From positions 310,001 to 374,000 of the forward strand of contig NZ_VTYQ01000004.1 in the NCBI RefSeq assembly GCF_013113835.1: a stretch of DNA of 64,000 nucleotides, read 5' to 3'. The first letter of the stretch is position 1, and every line of letters starts with the position of its first letter. Shown here piece after piece: positions 33,175-42,683 of the stretch. Source of the stretch: Vibrio sp. RE88 (GTDB lineage: Bacteria > Pseudomonadota > Gammaproteobacteria > Enterobacterales > Vibrionaceae). The notes beneath the pieces were generated by a model. That model made no database searches and was not told the DNA's origin. It saw nothing but the letters and a program-made list of their open reading frames with translations. The translations under genes were made by a program, and so were the position numbers.

Positions 33175-33537
33175 ATGATTAAAGTAGTAAGTATTGCAAC
33201 CATCTTAATGATCGCCTCAACTGCAGCAACCGCTGGTGGCTACCGTATGTATTCAGATACAAAAGTGGTTAACGGTGAGGCAGCAACTTCGAAAGAAGCG
33301 GCGTATGCCCAAGGCCGAGATATCATCAACAAGATTGATTCTATGTCCGCAGAAGAGCTTACAGGGCATTTAAGCATTGGTCTTTGGCAGCCAGAAGTAA
33401 CACGCTCACTTGAAATCAAAGATTCAACAGTCACTTTGACAGAAAAAATGGGTGCGGATGGTCAGATTACTTATCAACCAGTTGTTCACGTTGATTACAA
33501 CTACCGCTCATTTGATAGAGATGGAAATCGTTTCTAA
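33175..33537 (+). CDS. small secreted DUF3316-like protein
   Basis: A 120-residue protein with a signal peptide (residues 1-20, ending ATAG). The mature part reads SDTKVVNGEAATSKEAAYAQG, then SAEELTGHLSIGLWQ and a C-terminal strand VVHVDYNYRSFDRDGNRF. This resembles the small periplasmic DUF3316 proteins common in vibrios, of unknown role; the family match is from memory. The ribosome site AAGGAG is strong. A terminator follows. Confidence 0.65.
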   Translation: MIKVVSIATILMIASTAATAGGYRMYSDTKVVNGEAATSKEAAYAQGRDIINKIDSMSAEELTGHLSIGLWQPEVTRSLEIKDSTVTLTEKMGADGQITYQPVVHVDYNYRSFDRDGNRF

Positions 33538-33580
33538 CACCTCTTTTTGAATATTTTTTGGTTTTCGCTAGCACCTAATA

Positions 33581-33610
33581 AAAAGCCCCGGACTTAAACC
33601 GGGGCTTTCT
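33581..33610. terminator. bidirectional terminator between the DUF3316-like gene and the peptide carrier
   Basis: AAAGCCCCGG/CCGGGGCTTT form a 10-bp stem with a 5- to 7-base loop and A/T runs on both sides, so it can end both convergent genes. Confidence 0.9.
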
Positions 33611-33624
33611 GTTCCTTGAGTCTA

Positions 33625-35100
33625 TTAGCTTTCTGCTTCAACTAACTCAGGCTGTTCATCTGCACGAGCTGCATCTAGCATCTTACGAATGATGACAGAA
33701 GAAATCAGAGCAATTGCGACCATGACTACGGCGAGTACAGTCAGCAATTGGAAGTAATCGCCGTAAACGTTTTGTACGATCTCTTGCGTGATTTCCTGGC
33801 CTTTTTCGAGTGCGATTGAGGTTGAGAATACCGCGCCTACGATACCACTCAGTGCCATCGCTACTGAGAAGAGCGACACGGAGAAGCCTTCAATGTGTTT
33901 TGGAGCGACTGAAAGGATAAAGGCTACTACCAAGCTACCAACGATAACTTCGGCAAATGCTTGGAAGAAGTGAATCGCTAAGAAGACTTCAGGACGAATC
34001 ACAACATCTTCACCAACGTTCATTACAGCCATTGTCAGAATGCCAAAGGCAATGGCAGTGAAGATAAATGCAAAGCCGATCTTTGTTGCAGTGGAGAAGT
34101 TAATGCCTTTTTTCTCCAGAGAAGAAAACGTCATCGCAATCACAGGGCCCGCAACAATACACCAAAGTGGGTTCATTGCCATTGATGCTTCCGGAGCGAT
34201 AGGGATGATGTTGAACAGATCACCACGCATGGTGTTGATGGTCACCATGGTCATCGAGGTCATCATTTGTCCGTAGTACACGAAGAAGCAGGTCGTGAGT
34301 ACAGTCATGATAAGGATTGTGCCCATTTTCAACGCGTCTGACTTACCTGACTTGATCATTAAGGTGATGAAATACAGGATAGCTGCAGCACCGATGGCGT
34401 AGACAATGTTCTGGCCAATATCCATGTTTGAGAACATGAAGAACACTAAGCCAACCATTGCTGCCGAAAGGGCAAAGAACGATAGCCAGTTTTTCATGCT
34501 CACTGAGTTCTTGTCGATATCTGCGCCAACACCAACCAACTGTTTGTTGAAGATGACCAGAGTAACAAAAGCGAAACCAGCCATTACCGCAGATAGCATA
34601 AAGCTGCCATGGAACCCGATTGCCAGAACAAACATTGGGAACAGGTACTGACCGAGAAGTGCACCGACATTGTTGACCGAGTAGTTGACGGGATAGCCGT
34701 TTTCGAAGTCTTCTTCAGTAGAAAAAGTGCGTTTGTATAGACTTGGATAAGAAGGAGACATCAAACCACGCGCGTAACTCGCCAGTGCGATACCGACAAG
34801 GCTCATTGGCACGTTCGTTGTTGATGCACCTAGCACGAGTAGCGTGTAACCAGTTGCAAAAGTGCCGTAAGCAATGGTAAGTGAACGGTAGGCTCCAAGG
34901 AATTTATCTGCTATAAAGCCACCCGCGATAGCGAACAGTGGACCGATAGAAGAGAAAGCTCCGACAACCATCATGGTGTCCGCTTCACTATACCCCAGAT
35001 CTTCTAAGAAGAAGCGGGTCAGGATAACCATCACACCGTAGAATGATAAGCCAAACATCGCTTGGCAGAACATCATTGATTTGTTGAGTTTATTCCACAT
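33625..35100 (-). CDS. POT-family proton-peptide symporter-like transporter
   Basis: A 491-residue membrane protein with 12-14 helices. The POT/PTR2 pattern is visible: GLSFYGVMVILTRFFLED in helix 1, GGFIADKFLGAYRSL after helix 2, and YPVNYSVNNVGALLGQYLFP near residue 155. The family imports di- and tripeptides with protons. The frame is open 71 codons further upstream, but family proteins begin near MWNKLNKSMMFCQAMFG, giving the start at 35100. It is divergent from the M14 carboxypeptidase, which suggests joint use of peptides. Confidence 0.82.
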   Translation of the reverse strand: MWNKLNKSMMFCQAMFGLSFYGVMVILTRFFLEDLGYSEADTMMVVGAFSSIGPLFAIAGGFIADKFLGAYRSLTIAYGTFATGYTLLVLGASTTNVPMSLVGIALASYARGLMSPSYPSLYKRTFSTEEDFENGYPVNYSVNNVGALLGQYLFPMFVLAIGFHGSFMLSAVMAGFAFVTLVIFNKQLVGVGADIDKNSVSMKNWLSFFALSAAMVGLVFFMFSNMDIGQNIVYAIGAAAILYFITLMIKSGKSDALKMGTILIMTVLTTCFFVYYGQMMTSMTMVTINTMRGDLFNIIPIAPEASMAMNPLWCIVAGPVIAMTFSSLEKKGINFSTATKIGFAFIFTAIAFGILTMAVMNVGEDVVIRPEVFLAIHFFQAFAEVIVGSLVVAFILSVAPKHIEGFSVSLFSVAMALSGIVGAVFSTSIALEKGQEITQEIVQNVYGDYFQLLTVLAVVMVAIALISSVIIRKMLDAARADEQPELVEAES

Positions 35101-35381
35101 AATAGTCTCATATAGTTGGTATAACACAGAATTAACATCTGATAATAATATCATCTGTGGCATGTTATAAATTGAAACAATTATCGCAGAAAACGCATTC
35201 GATGCACGAGTTTTTCTAAATCTCGCATAACTTTTTATAATGAAGTTGATCCAAAACGTTTGCGTTGGATAAATATCACTTGCAAACCTTTTGTCAGGAG
35301 TCTGCATTTTCATTTTGGTGCACTAACCTTTGTGTTAGCCTGTCTGGCAATCTCGCTCTTATTGATAAGGAAAGTAATTCA

Positions 35382-36506
35382 ATGAAGATCTTCAGCAATT
35401 TCGAAAGTGGCAGTATTGAAGTCGTCAATGCAGATGACAAAGATGCAATTCAACTTAAGATTCCTAATGACAACCAATCTGAATTTTATCAGTGGTTCCA
35501 CTTTCGACTGGAGACAGAAGCCGAGCAGTCACATTCTATTCAGATAGTTGACCTGAAAAACTCTGCGTACCCAGAGGGTTGGAAGGATTATGACGTGGTG
35601 GCCTCTTATGACCGAGAAGAGTGGTTCCGAATTCCTGCCGAATTTGACGGAGATACGCTCAGTTTTACCGTCATTCCAGAACATGGCTCAGTTTACTTTG
35701 CCTATTTCGCGCCTTATAGCTATGACCGACACCAAGATCTGTTGCATGCAGCGCAAAGCGCTCATCACTGCAAACTGGAAACTCTAGGGCATACCCTTGA
35801 TGGTAATGACATGAGCCTACTGACGTTTGGTGAACCGGAAGAAGGTAAGAAGAAAATCTGGGTTATCGCCAGGCAGCACCCAGGTGAAACCATGGCCGAA
35901 TGGTTTATGGAAGGGATGATTCAGCGCCTGATTGATGATGAAGACACAGGTGCACGTGCGTTACTGGATAAAGCGGTACTTTATGTTGTGCCAAACATGA
36001 ACCCTGATGGCAGTATCCGTGGCCATCTACGTTGCAACGCGATTGGTGTAAACCTTAACCGTGAATGGCAATCTCCAAGTATGGAGAAAAGCCCAGAAGT
36101 CTTTTTGGTAAGAGAGAAGATGCTTGAAACTGGTGTGGACATGTTCCTTGATATTCACGGCGATGAAGCGATTCCTTACAACTTTGTTGCGGGTTCTGAA
36201 GGCATTCCTTCTTATGATGAGCGACTGGCTTCACTTGAGACTGCATTTAAACAGGCACTACACACCGTGACACCTGAATTCCAAGATGAGTTTGGCTACG
36301 ACAAAGATGAGCCGGGTAAAGCTAACCTAACGGTAGGCTCAAATTGGGTAGCGGAAGAATTCAAGTGCTTGTCTTACACCATTGAAATGCCGTTTAAAGA
36401 CAACAACGATTACCCTGATCCTCTTTATGGTTGGTCTCCAGAGCGAAGTCTTCAGTTTGGTGCAGATACCTTGTCTGCAACGTTAGCGGTTTCTGACAAA
36501 ATCTAG
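35382..36506 (+). CDS. cytosolic-carboxypeptidase-like M14 zinc peptidase
   Basis: A 374-residue enzyme without signal peptide. Residues 1-125 form the beta-rich N-terminal domain typical of cytosolic carboxypeptidases (IQLKIPNDNQSEFYQWFHF, then GSVYFAYFAPYSYDRH). The M14 domain follows: zinc ligands His166 and Glu169 in RQHPGET, His259 in LDIHGDE, and catalytic Glu335 in YTIEMPFKD. Arg and Asn residues for the carboxylate are in GVNLNREW. Eukaryotic relatives trim glutamates from tubulin; bacterial substrates are unclear. The start at 35382 has AAGG. It is divergent from the POT carrier. Confidence 0.88.
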   Translation: MKIFSNFESGSIEVVNADDKDAIQLKIPNDNQSEFYQWFHFRLETEAEQSHSIQIVDLKNSAYPEGWKDYDVVASYDREEWFRIPAEFDGDTLSFTVIPEHGSVYFAYFAPYSYDRHQDLLHAAQSAHHCKLETLGHTLDGNDMSLLTFGEPEEGKKKIWVIARQHPGETMAEWFMEGMIQRLIDDEDTGARALLDKAVLYVVPNMNPDGSIRGHLRCNAIGVNLNREWQSPSMEKSPEVFLVREKMLETGVDMFLDIHGDEAIPYNFVAGSEGIPSYDERLASLETAFKQALHTVTPEFQDEFGYDKDEPGKANLTVGSNWVAEEFKCLSYTIEMPFKDNNDYPDPLYGWSPERSLQFGADTLSATLAVSDKI

Positions 36507-36524
36507 TTAGAAATCATTTGATGT

Positions 36525-36552
36525 AAAAAGCGCAGCCAGTCTGCGCTTTTTT
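36525..36552. terminator. terminator of the carboxypeptidase gene
   Basis: AAAAAGCGCAG/CTGCGCTTTTT form an 11-bp perfect stem with a 5-base loop and a T-run. Confidence 0.92.
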
Positions 36553-36571
36553 GTTCGCGTTAGTAATACTA

Positions 36572-36602
36572 TCGCTGAGCGAAAGATATCCTCGCTGGGC
36601 GA
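36572..36602. promoter_or_regulatory. two tandem 11-bp palindromic boxes before the oxidoreductase gene
   Basis: TCGCTGAGCGA (36572-36582) and TCGCTGGGCGA (36592-36602) are palindromes differing at one base and start exactly 20 bp apart, two helical turns. A consensus -35 TTGACA (36603-36608) follows directly, with a weak GAGTAT -10. The position just upstream of -35 is typical for activator sites. The LysR gene at 38115 is the nearest candidate regulator. Confidence 0.5.
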
Positions 36603-36654
36603 TTGACACCGATATGCGTACCTTTTGAGTATCGATAACATAAGGTATTCAGCT

Positions 36655-38058
36655 ATGTCACAGCATCCCTCATTTTGGTTCAAACAGGCTCTAGAGCGAG
36701 AGCATCCCCTTGATACGCAATCCTTGTCACAGGATATTACGGTTGATGTGGCTATTGTTGGCGGCGGTTATACCGGTTTATGGACTGCCATCATGCTCAA
36801 AGAACAACAACCTGAACTTGAGATCACAGTGATTGATAAAGGGCTGTGTGGCAGCGGGGCATCTGGTGCGAATGGTGGCTGTATGCTGACTTGGTCTACC
36901 AAGTACCCAACGATGAAACGTTTATTTGGTGAGGATGAAGCGAAAAGACTCGTTAAAGAATCTGAAGCTGCGGTATACGAAATCGAGCAATTTTGCCAAC
37001 AACATGGGATCGACGCAGAGCTGCGTCGACAGGGCACTTACTACACGGCAACCAACACCGCTCAGCGGGGCGCGATGCAGCCAGTGGTCGATGAACTTAG
37101 GCGACTAAATATCAGCAGTTGGCAAAAATGCAATGATGGCGATATCGCTCGGTTAGCGGGTTCTGCGCAGCATATTGAAGGGTACTATTCGCCTGCAGCA
37201 GGGAGTGTTCAGCCAGCATTATTGGTGCGTGGCCTTCGCCGAGTCGCAATCAAGAAAGGCATCAAAGTGTTTGAGAATACGCCAATGACGCAGCTTAACT
37301 TTGGCGATCCTGCAACCGTTATAACCCCAAATGGCAAAATCACAGCGGCTAAAGTGGTACTCGGTTTAAACGCTTGGATGGTTGAACACTTTAAACAGTT
37401 TAAGCGCAGCATTGTGGTGGTATCTTCCGATATGGTCATTACTGAACCGCTTGAAAATACTCTTGAAAAAAGTGAGTTTGACCGAGGTGCAGCGATAGTA
37501 GACTCTCGTATCTTTGTTCACTATTACCGAGATACTAAAGACGGACGGCTTATGCTAGGTAAGGGTGGTAATCGATTTTCGTTTGGTAATCGGGTTGAGA
37601 ACATGTTCAACCAACCCACCCGATATTTCTCCATTTTGGATAAGTCGTTCAAGAAGTTATTTCCCCACTTTAAGGAGGCCAAATTTGCCTACAACTGGAC
37701 AGGTGGATCTGACCGCTCGGTAACGGGATTGCCTTTCTTTGGTCGTCTTCAGGGGCAGAAAAACATCTTTTATGGTTTCGGTTATTCAGGTAGTGGCGTA
37801 GTGCAGACCCGCATGGGCGGAAAGATATTGTCTTCTCTTGTGCTTGGGGAAAATAATGATTGGACTCGAAGTGGGTTAGCACAAGGGCCGCTAGGGTGTT
37901 TTCCCCCAGAGCCGATAAGGTGGCTAGGCGCCATGACGGTGAGAAATGCGGTACGAAGAAAAGAAGAAGCAGAAGATAATGAACAAACGCCAATGATTTG
38001 GGATAAGTGGTTGGCGAAACTTGCAGGTGCTGCAGGCAAAGCAGATAAGGTTGAGTAA
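36655..38058 (+). CDS. FAD-dependent amine/amino-acid oxidase-type oxidoreductase
   Basis: A 467-residue DAO-family flavoenzyme, of the PuuB/OrdL-like subgroup. The FAD Rossmann motif is VAIVGGGYTGLWTAIML near residue 28, followed by IDKGLCGSGASGANGGCMLTW in parts. The C-terminal FAD contact reads NIFYGFGYSGSGVVQTRMGGKIL. Enzymes of this subgroup oxidise gamma-glutamylputrescine or related amines and N-methyl amino acids; the substrate is not visible. The start at 36655 has AAGG. A LysR gene follows in the same direction and tandem boxes lie upstream. Confidence 0.82.
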   Translation: MSQHPSFWFKQALEREHPLDTQSLSQDITVDVAIVGGGYTGLWTAIMLKEQQPELEITVIDKGLCGSGASGANGGCMLTWSTKYPTMKRLFGEDEAKRLVKESEAAVYEIEQFCQQHGIDAELRRQGTYYTATNTAQRGAMQPVVDELRRLNISSWQKCNDGDIARLAGSAQHIEGYYSPAAGSVQPALLVRGLRRVAIKKGIKVFENTPMTQLNFGDPATVITPNGKITAAKVVLGLNAWMVEHFKQFKRSIVVVSSDMVITEPLENTLEKSEFDRGAAIVDSRIFVHYYRDTKDGRLMLGKGGNRFSFGNRVENMFNQPTRYFSILDKSFKKLFPHFKEAKFAYNWTGGSDRSVTGLPFFGRLQGQKNIFYGFGYSGSGVVQTRMGGKILSSLVLGENNDWTRSGLAQGPLGCFPPEPIRWLGAMTVRNAVRRKEEAEDNEQTPMIWDKWLAKLAGAAGKADKVE

Positions 38059-38114
38059 TACATCTGTCATAAAGCCTTGGCATGCTGAGTGTTTGTTAGA
38101 ACATCTGCCTAACT

Positions 38115-39008
38115 ATGCGTTTTATCCCTCCTCTTAATGCTTTAAAAGCTTTCGAATCTGCAGCTCGGTTACAGAGCCTAACCAGAGCTGCGGAAGAACT
38201 TAATGTGACTCGGGCTGCCGTAAGTCAGCAAGTTAAACAACTGGAAACTTATCTTGATGCGACCTTGTTTGAACGTAAAGGCGCCAAGCTACTGCTAACG
38301 CAAGATGCTCAATACTACTTACCGCTACTGACGCAAATGTTTGAATCGCTGTCGGTCGGGACAGAGCAACTGTTTCAACGCAAACAACGTCAAATGCTGA
38401 AGATAAGTATTGCGCAAAGCTTCTGTTTTCAATGGTTAATTCCACGTCTCGAAGACTTTCGGCGCGAATATCCCAATGTGGAGCTCAAGGTATTCACCAC
38501 ATCTAATGCTTATCCGAATGGGAGCAAAGTAGCGGACATTGAAATCATTAATGGACCTTTACCTCAAGATGAAGTGAAGGCCAAGGTTCTTACGGAAGAA
38601 AGCTGGGTGTTGGTTGCGGCTCCACGACTCGTAAAACCAAGGCCGTTGAACACGCTGGAAGAACTTGCCGGGTGTGAAAAAATTGCCACAACGGGTTACA
38701 AAGAAGACTGGCAATTCTGGTTCGATTACCACCAGTATATGGGAGCTGTGAAAGAGCCGTCACTGCAGTTTGATCACTCCCTTCTTTCTATTGAAGCAGC
38801 TGTTGCGGGGTTGGGTGTGTTGTTAGTGAAAGAGTTGTTGGTCGAAGAGCAGCTTATTCAGGGCAGTCTAATGAAAGTAGGTGATAAAAAAGTGCCCAGT
38901 CGAGATGGGCACTATTTATTGCAGCGTGATGTCCACAATCCACTGGCTACTCAATTCTCCGAGTGGATCACCAAGAGCCTTGATTACTCACACGGTGGGG
39001 CCATATGA
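38115..39008 (+). CDS. LysR-family regulator, GcvA-like
   Basis: A 297-residue LysR regulator. It opens MRFIPPLNALKAFESAARL, with the recognition helix in ELNVTRAAVSQQVKQLETYL, as in GcvA. The effector domain starts LKISIAQSFCFQWLIPRL and has PNVELKVFTTS and VADIEIINGPLP. It lies 56 bp after the oxidoreductase on the same strand and probably controls it. Its last 25 bp overlap the convergent serine dehydratase gene. Confidence 0.85.
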   Translation: MRFIPPLNALKAFESAARLQSLTRAAEELNVTRAAVSQQVKQLETYLDATLFERKGAKLLLTQDAQYYLPLLTQMFESLSVGTEQLFQRKQRQMLKISIAQSFCFQWLIPRLEDFRREYPNVELKVFTTSNAYPNGSKVADIEIINGPLPQDEVKAKVLTEESWVLVAAPRLVKPRPLNTLEELAGCEKIATTGYKEDWQFWFDYHQYMGAVKEPSLQFDHSLLSIEAAVAGLGVLLVKELLVEEQLIQGSLMKVGDKKVPSRDGHYLLQRDVHNPLATQFSEWITKSLDYSHGGAI

Positions 39009-40354
39009 ATAACCGCTAATCCGCCAAGTGACGTTTCGCGATATTTCTTGTTCATATCCTTACCCGTCTGATACATAGTAGCGATGACTTTATCCAGAGA
39101 GATTAAGCACTTGCTGGTTCGCTTGAGCGCCATGCGCGACGCATTAATCGCTTTCATTGCCCCCATCGCATTACGCTCGATACACGGAACTTGCACTAGG
39201 CCACCAATTGGGTCACACGTCATACCCAATGAATGCTCCATAGCAATCTCTGCTGCAATACAGATCTGTTCATTGCTACCGCCTCTAAGTGCTGTCAAAC
39301 CTGCCGCCGCCATAGAAGATGAAACACCAACTTCACCCTGGCAGCCAACTTCAGCACCAGAAATGGACGCATTGGTTTTATAAAGAATACCAATCGCTCC
39401 AGCGACCGCGAGGAAATCTTTAATCTGCTTAAGGTCGAGCTCTTTGATAAACCGATGGTAATACATCAATACTGCTGGAATAACGCCTGCGGCACCGTTG
39501 GTAGGCGAGGTGACGACCTGACCACCTGCAGCGTTTTCTTCACTGACAGCAAAGGCAAACAAGTTAATCCAATCCATGATTTCCATTGGATCGTTTTCGA
39601 TTGCTTCGTTGGCTTCCAGTTTTTTGAGCAAGTTAGGCGCACGTCGGGTAACATTTAGGCCACCTTCTAGAATCCCTTCCGTTTCAAAGCCGCGTTGCAT
39701 GCAGAGGGACATGACTTTCCATATCTGTTCTGCTTTGCGGTCGATTTCATCGGCGTCGAAAAAGCACACTTCGTTTTGCAGAATCATACCGCCAAGGCTG
39801 AATCCATTTTCCTCTGCCATGTTGAGCATTTCGTCTGCAGAGGTAAATGGATAGGGCACGTCGACCGATTGCTCACTGCCACCATTCTCCAGCTCTGCCG
39901 CTGTGGCAATGAAGCCGCCGCCGATAGAGTAGTAGGTTTCAAATGCGAGCTGCGTCCCAAACGAATCATAAGCCGTTATCGTCATGCCGTTTTCATGTAA
40001 CGGCAGGTTGTCGCTATGGAATACAATGTCGCTCTCATAGCCGAATGCAATGGTATGTGCGTCAGCTAATAGCAGCGTACCTTCGTCCAGCGTCTGTTGG
40101 AGTGACTGCTTAGCACTGGTGATCTTGATGGTGTCTGGCCTATTACCCATAAGCCCGAGAATCACCGCTCGATCCGTATGGTGACCTATCCCTGTCAAAG
40201 ACAGAGAACCATACAGATCAACCTGTACTCTATGCACTTTCGACAGAGATTCGTTGAGCAGGCGCGTAAAGTGGTAACCGGCCAGCATAGGCCCGTTGGT
40301 GTGGGAACTGGATGGTCCAACTCCGACTTTAAAAATATCGAAAATCGACAGCAT
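38984..40354 (-). CDS. sdaA: L-serine dehydratase, iron-sulfur type
   Basis: A 456-residue single-chain L-serine ammonia-lyase that makes pyruvate and ammonia. The N-terminal part (1-150) starts SIFDIFKVGVGPSSSHTNGPM. The C-terminal catalytic domain has the cluster cysteines in EVGCQGEVGVSSSMAAAG, MTCDPIGGLVQVPCIERN, and the GGQVVTSPTNGAAGVIPAV loop. The 4Fe-4S cluster binds the serine hydroxyl. The start has an AGGAAG ribosome site. The gene is convergent with the LysR gene and overlaps its 3' end. Confidence 0.95.
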   Translation of the reverse strand: MLSIFDIFKVGVGPSSSHTNGPMLAGYHFTRLLNESLSKVHRVQVDLYGSLSLTGIGHHTDRAVILGLMGNRPDTIKITSAKQSLQQTLDEGTLLLADAHTIAFGYESDIVFHSDNLPLHENGMTITAYDSFGTQLAFETYYSIGGGFIATAAELENGGSEQSVDVPYPFTSADEMLNMAEENGFSLGGMILQNEVCFFDADEIDRKAEQIWKVMSLCMQRGFETEGILEGGLNVTRRAPNLLKKLEANEAIENDPMEIMDWINLFAFAVSEENAAGGQVVTSPTNGAAGVIPAVLMYYHRFIKELDLKQIKDFLAVAGAIGILYKTNASISGAEVGCQGEVGVSSSMAAAGLTALRGGSNEQICIAAEIAMEHSLGMTCDPIGGLVQVPCIERNAMGAMKAINASRMALKRTSKCLISLDKVIATMYQTGKDMNKKYRETSLGGLAVIHMAPPCE

Positions 40355-40502
40355 AAACTAACTTCCTGTTGATATGGCCTGTTGATCAGACTCTATTTAA
40401 ATATAGTTAACAAAATATTAACCTTGCTAACGCTATCTTCAAAGAAGATGTTTGTACAGTACTTCAGCAAGTTAGTATTAATAATTGAGAAGTGAGTAAA
40501 TA

Positions 40503-41354
40503 ATGAACATTCGTAATGTGGTTATTGTTCTTGGCAAGCGACTTGTTGGCAATGCTCTGACCGCAGAAGGGAAGTCGCGTGTTGAAGCTTTGCCAAAATT
40601 ACTCAGTTCTTGTGATCTGAATGAAACAGCGTTGTTGTTTTGTGGTGGTGTGACGCCAGGTCAAACCATATCAGAAGCGATGGCAATGAGGGATTACTTC
40701 AAGCAATTACCGTCGGCGCAGATGTGCCATGACTTGAACATTATTCTAGAAAGCGATTCTCAGAATACGGTACAAAACATCCACAATGCTGCTTTGAAGT
40801 TAAAGCAACTCGGCTTAGAAGATCAACGTGTTGATGTGACACTCGTGTCCAATGATTACCATCTCAAGCGTATTTTTGAAATCCAGTCATTGATGGATGA
40901 ACAGGGCTTGTTGCGTACCCTTAAACAGCACTGTGCAAATTCTGGATTAAATCTGCATATTGACCAAGACATAGATCAGCATTGCAGTGTTATGTATCCG
41001 CATCAAGGTTTGTATGCTCAAGCGTTTTTATTGGTAGATGAGTTGACGACGTATCGAGTTTATTTAGAAGGGGTGGTGAACAGAGCGTTTGACAGGCCGT
41101 TAGATGATGTCAGGTGTTTGCCCGAAACGCTGGCTCTGCGTGCTTTGTCATTATTGGAAGTGTTAAATCTGCCGGTGGAAATACAGGATAAGTTACAGTC
41201 CATGAAAGAGGTTGTTCTTACAACAACCTCAAAAGTCGACTGTCATGCAATAGAATCGCAGTTGACGTATTTCCACCAAACGTTGACATGGCTAAACAGG
41301 CAGCTTGATCCAGAAAACCAGCCAAACTTTAGCGTTAACGAACTCTCAAGCTAA
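40503..41354 (+). CDS. YdcF/DUF218-family protein
   Basis: A 283-residue protein of the DUF218 (YdcF, ElyC, SanA) fold. The opening strand and loop VVIVLGKRLVGNALTAEGKSR, the LFCGGVTPG motif near residue 47, and the VTLVSNDYHLKRIFEIQ stretch near 118 are typical. E. coli YdcF binds S-adenosylmethionine, but no reaction is established. It has no signal peptide, so it is cytosolic, unlike SanA and ElyC. Its 3' end overlaps the convergent membrane-protein gene by 20 bp. Confidence 0.8.
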   Translation: MNIRNVVIVLGKRLVGNALTAEGKSRVEALPKLLSSCDLNETALLFCGGVTPGQTISEAMAMRDYFKQLPSAQMCHDLNIILESDSQNTVQNIHNAALKLKQLGLEDQRVDVTLVSNDYHLKRIFEIQSLMDEQGLLRTLKQHCANSGLNLHIDQDIDQHCSVMYPHQGLYAQAFLLVDELTTYRVYLEGVVNRAFDRPLDDVRCLPETLALRALSLLEVLNLPVEIQDKLQSMKEVVLTTTSKVDCHAIESQLTYFHQTLTWLNRQLDPENQPNFSVNELSS

Positions 41355-42000
41355 TGCGAGTTTTCACAGCGGCGAGCGCAATGAGGCAGTAGCATAGCAG
41401 CTCCATGCTTTCCTCGGATACGTTCTTAACTTCTCGAATGTAATGTTCGCCCATGACTGAGTGCCAGAAATGTCCCATGCCGTACAGACGAGAAAAGACG
41501 ATCAGTAAAACGACGCCGCCAATCAATATATTCATGTGACGAGCGTTTAAAATCGTAGCCATTTCGTTGACAGTGTTCTTACCGCCTCGATAAGCATAAA
41601 TACACGCAACGGCAGTGACGGCTAATGCTGGAAGCACCCAAGCACCGTGGAAAATCATATCAAACCAGACATCCATTTCACGTATCGTTAATACAGTGAA
41701 AAAGCCACTAATTAAGGCCGCAGCATGGGTGATGTCTTTTCGCTCTCGCATCAAGCTGTAAAAGGCCCAGACTGAAATCACCAACATCATCAGCTGTAAT
41801 GACTCTGTAATGGACGCTTCACCAAATCCGGCGTTTAGGTAGCTGAAATCAGCGCGAATCGATAAGTTAACCAAAATGCTGATTGCTACGATAATGAGCG
41901 CATTGAGTGCTGATTTATAAATAATTTTTTTGGATTGAAGCGAAATTGATTCGGAGGTAGTTGCTTGTTCCTCGTGCAGTGAGGGAGTTTTGTGCTTCAT
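41335..42000 (-). CDS. inner-membrane protein, six predicted helices
   Basis: A 221-residue protein. After a polar N-terminus (about 25 residues) there are about six membrane helices. Charged conserved-looking motifs sit between them: REMDVWFDMIFHGAWVLPA near residue 107 and FWHSVMGEHYIREVKNVSEESMELLCY near 175. I recognise no named family. The start at 42000 has a GGAT site; an upstream in-frame ATG at 42063 would add 21 basic residues and is less likely. Confidence 0.65.
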   Translation of the reverse strand: MKHKTPSLHEEQATTSESISLQSKKIIYKSALNALIIVAISILVNLSIRADFSYLNAGFGEASITESLQLMMLVISVWAFYSLMRERKDITHAAALISGFFTVLTIREMDVWFDMIFHGAWVLPALAVTAVACIYAYRGGKNTVNEMATILNARHMNILIGGVVLLIVFSRLYGMGHFWHSVMGEHYIREVKNVSEESMELLCYCLIALAAVKTRISLRVR

Positions 42001-42224
42001 AATGACATCCAGTGTAGAACGGTATAAATGTGATGTGCGACACATTCTATTCCTCACTTTCACTGTTTTGTCAGGAAAATGTCATAAATAAAACACTGTT
42101 CATTAGTTGCATATTGTTACAGATTGAATCGATTGGTAAAGGAATTATTGGCTGAATTGTCCCGAGACCACTCGAATTAGAAGCTTCAAGTGGCTGGGGT
42201 GATTAATCGAGGTAGGTATATGTA

Positions 42225-42482
42225 TTAGCTATCTGAAGATTTTTGGTGTTGGCGATAGTATTCCCACTGTTCGATTCGGTTGTCCGAAGAAAGGACACAG
42301 TAGGTAACACGTTTTTCATTTTCGCTCACGGTTTCTAGTTTCCCGCCTTGCTGCGCACAGTAGACGGAAGCCGGATTGGCAATAGAGGTGTAGCCTTTCA
42401 CTTCATATTCATCAGGTTCACTAGCGCAGCCAGCGAGTGCTATTGCTGCTGCCGAGGTCAAAACCCAAGTCGCTTTTTTCAT
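42225..42482 (-). CDS. DUF333-type outer-membrane lipoprotein
   Basis: An 85-residue lipoprotein: signal peptide with lipobox LAGC (lipidated Cys at residue 18), then the DUF333 motif ANPASVYCAQQGGKLE and a second cysteine in VTYCVLS. DUF333 proteins are small and of unknown role; some are annotated as haemolysin-like without good evidence. The start at 42482 follows GGAGA. Confidence 0.82.
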   Translation of the reverse strand: MKKATWVLTSAAAIALAGCASEPDEYEVKGYTSIANPASVYCAQQGGKLETVSENEKRVTYCVLSSDNRIEQWEYYRQHQKSSDS

Positions 42483-42683
42483 TCTGTTCTCCAATCGAAT
42501 CAATCAGTCGCATATCGAGTATAGAAGAGTAGATAAAAAACATTGCCTTAAGTTTGTTAAAAGATCGAAGGTGTCTAAAATTAAAAATGTACTCATAGTA
42601 CTTATCTATGAAATAAGTGTTGAAGCAAAAGTACCAGTTATTCGAAATGTGTGCATTGAGCTGTTAAAGATAAGGATATAAAG

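Noticed and set aside
35117..35128. TGGTATAACACA before the peptide carrier, like the phosphonate operator
   Set aside because: Only the TGGT half-site is kept; the other half is not ACCA, and the neighbouring genes are unrelated.
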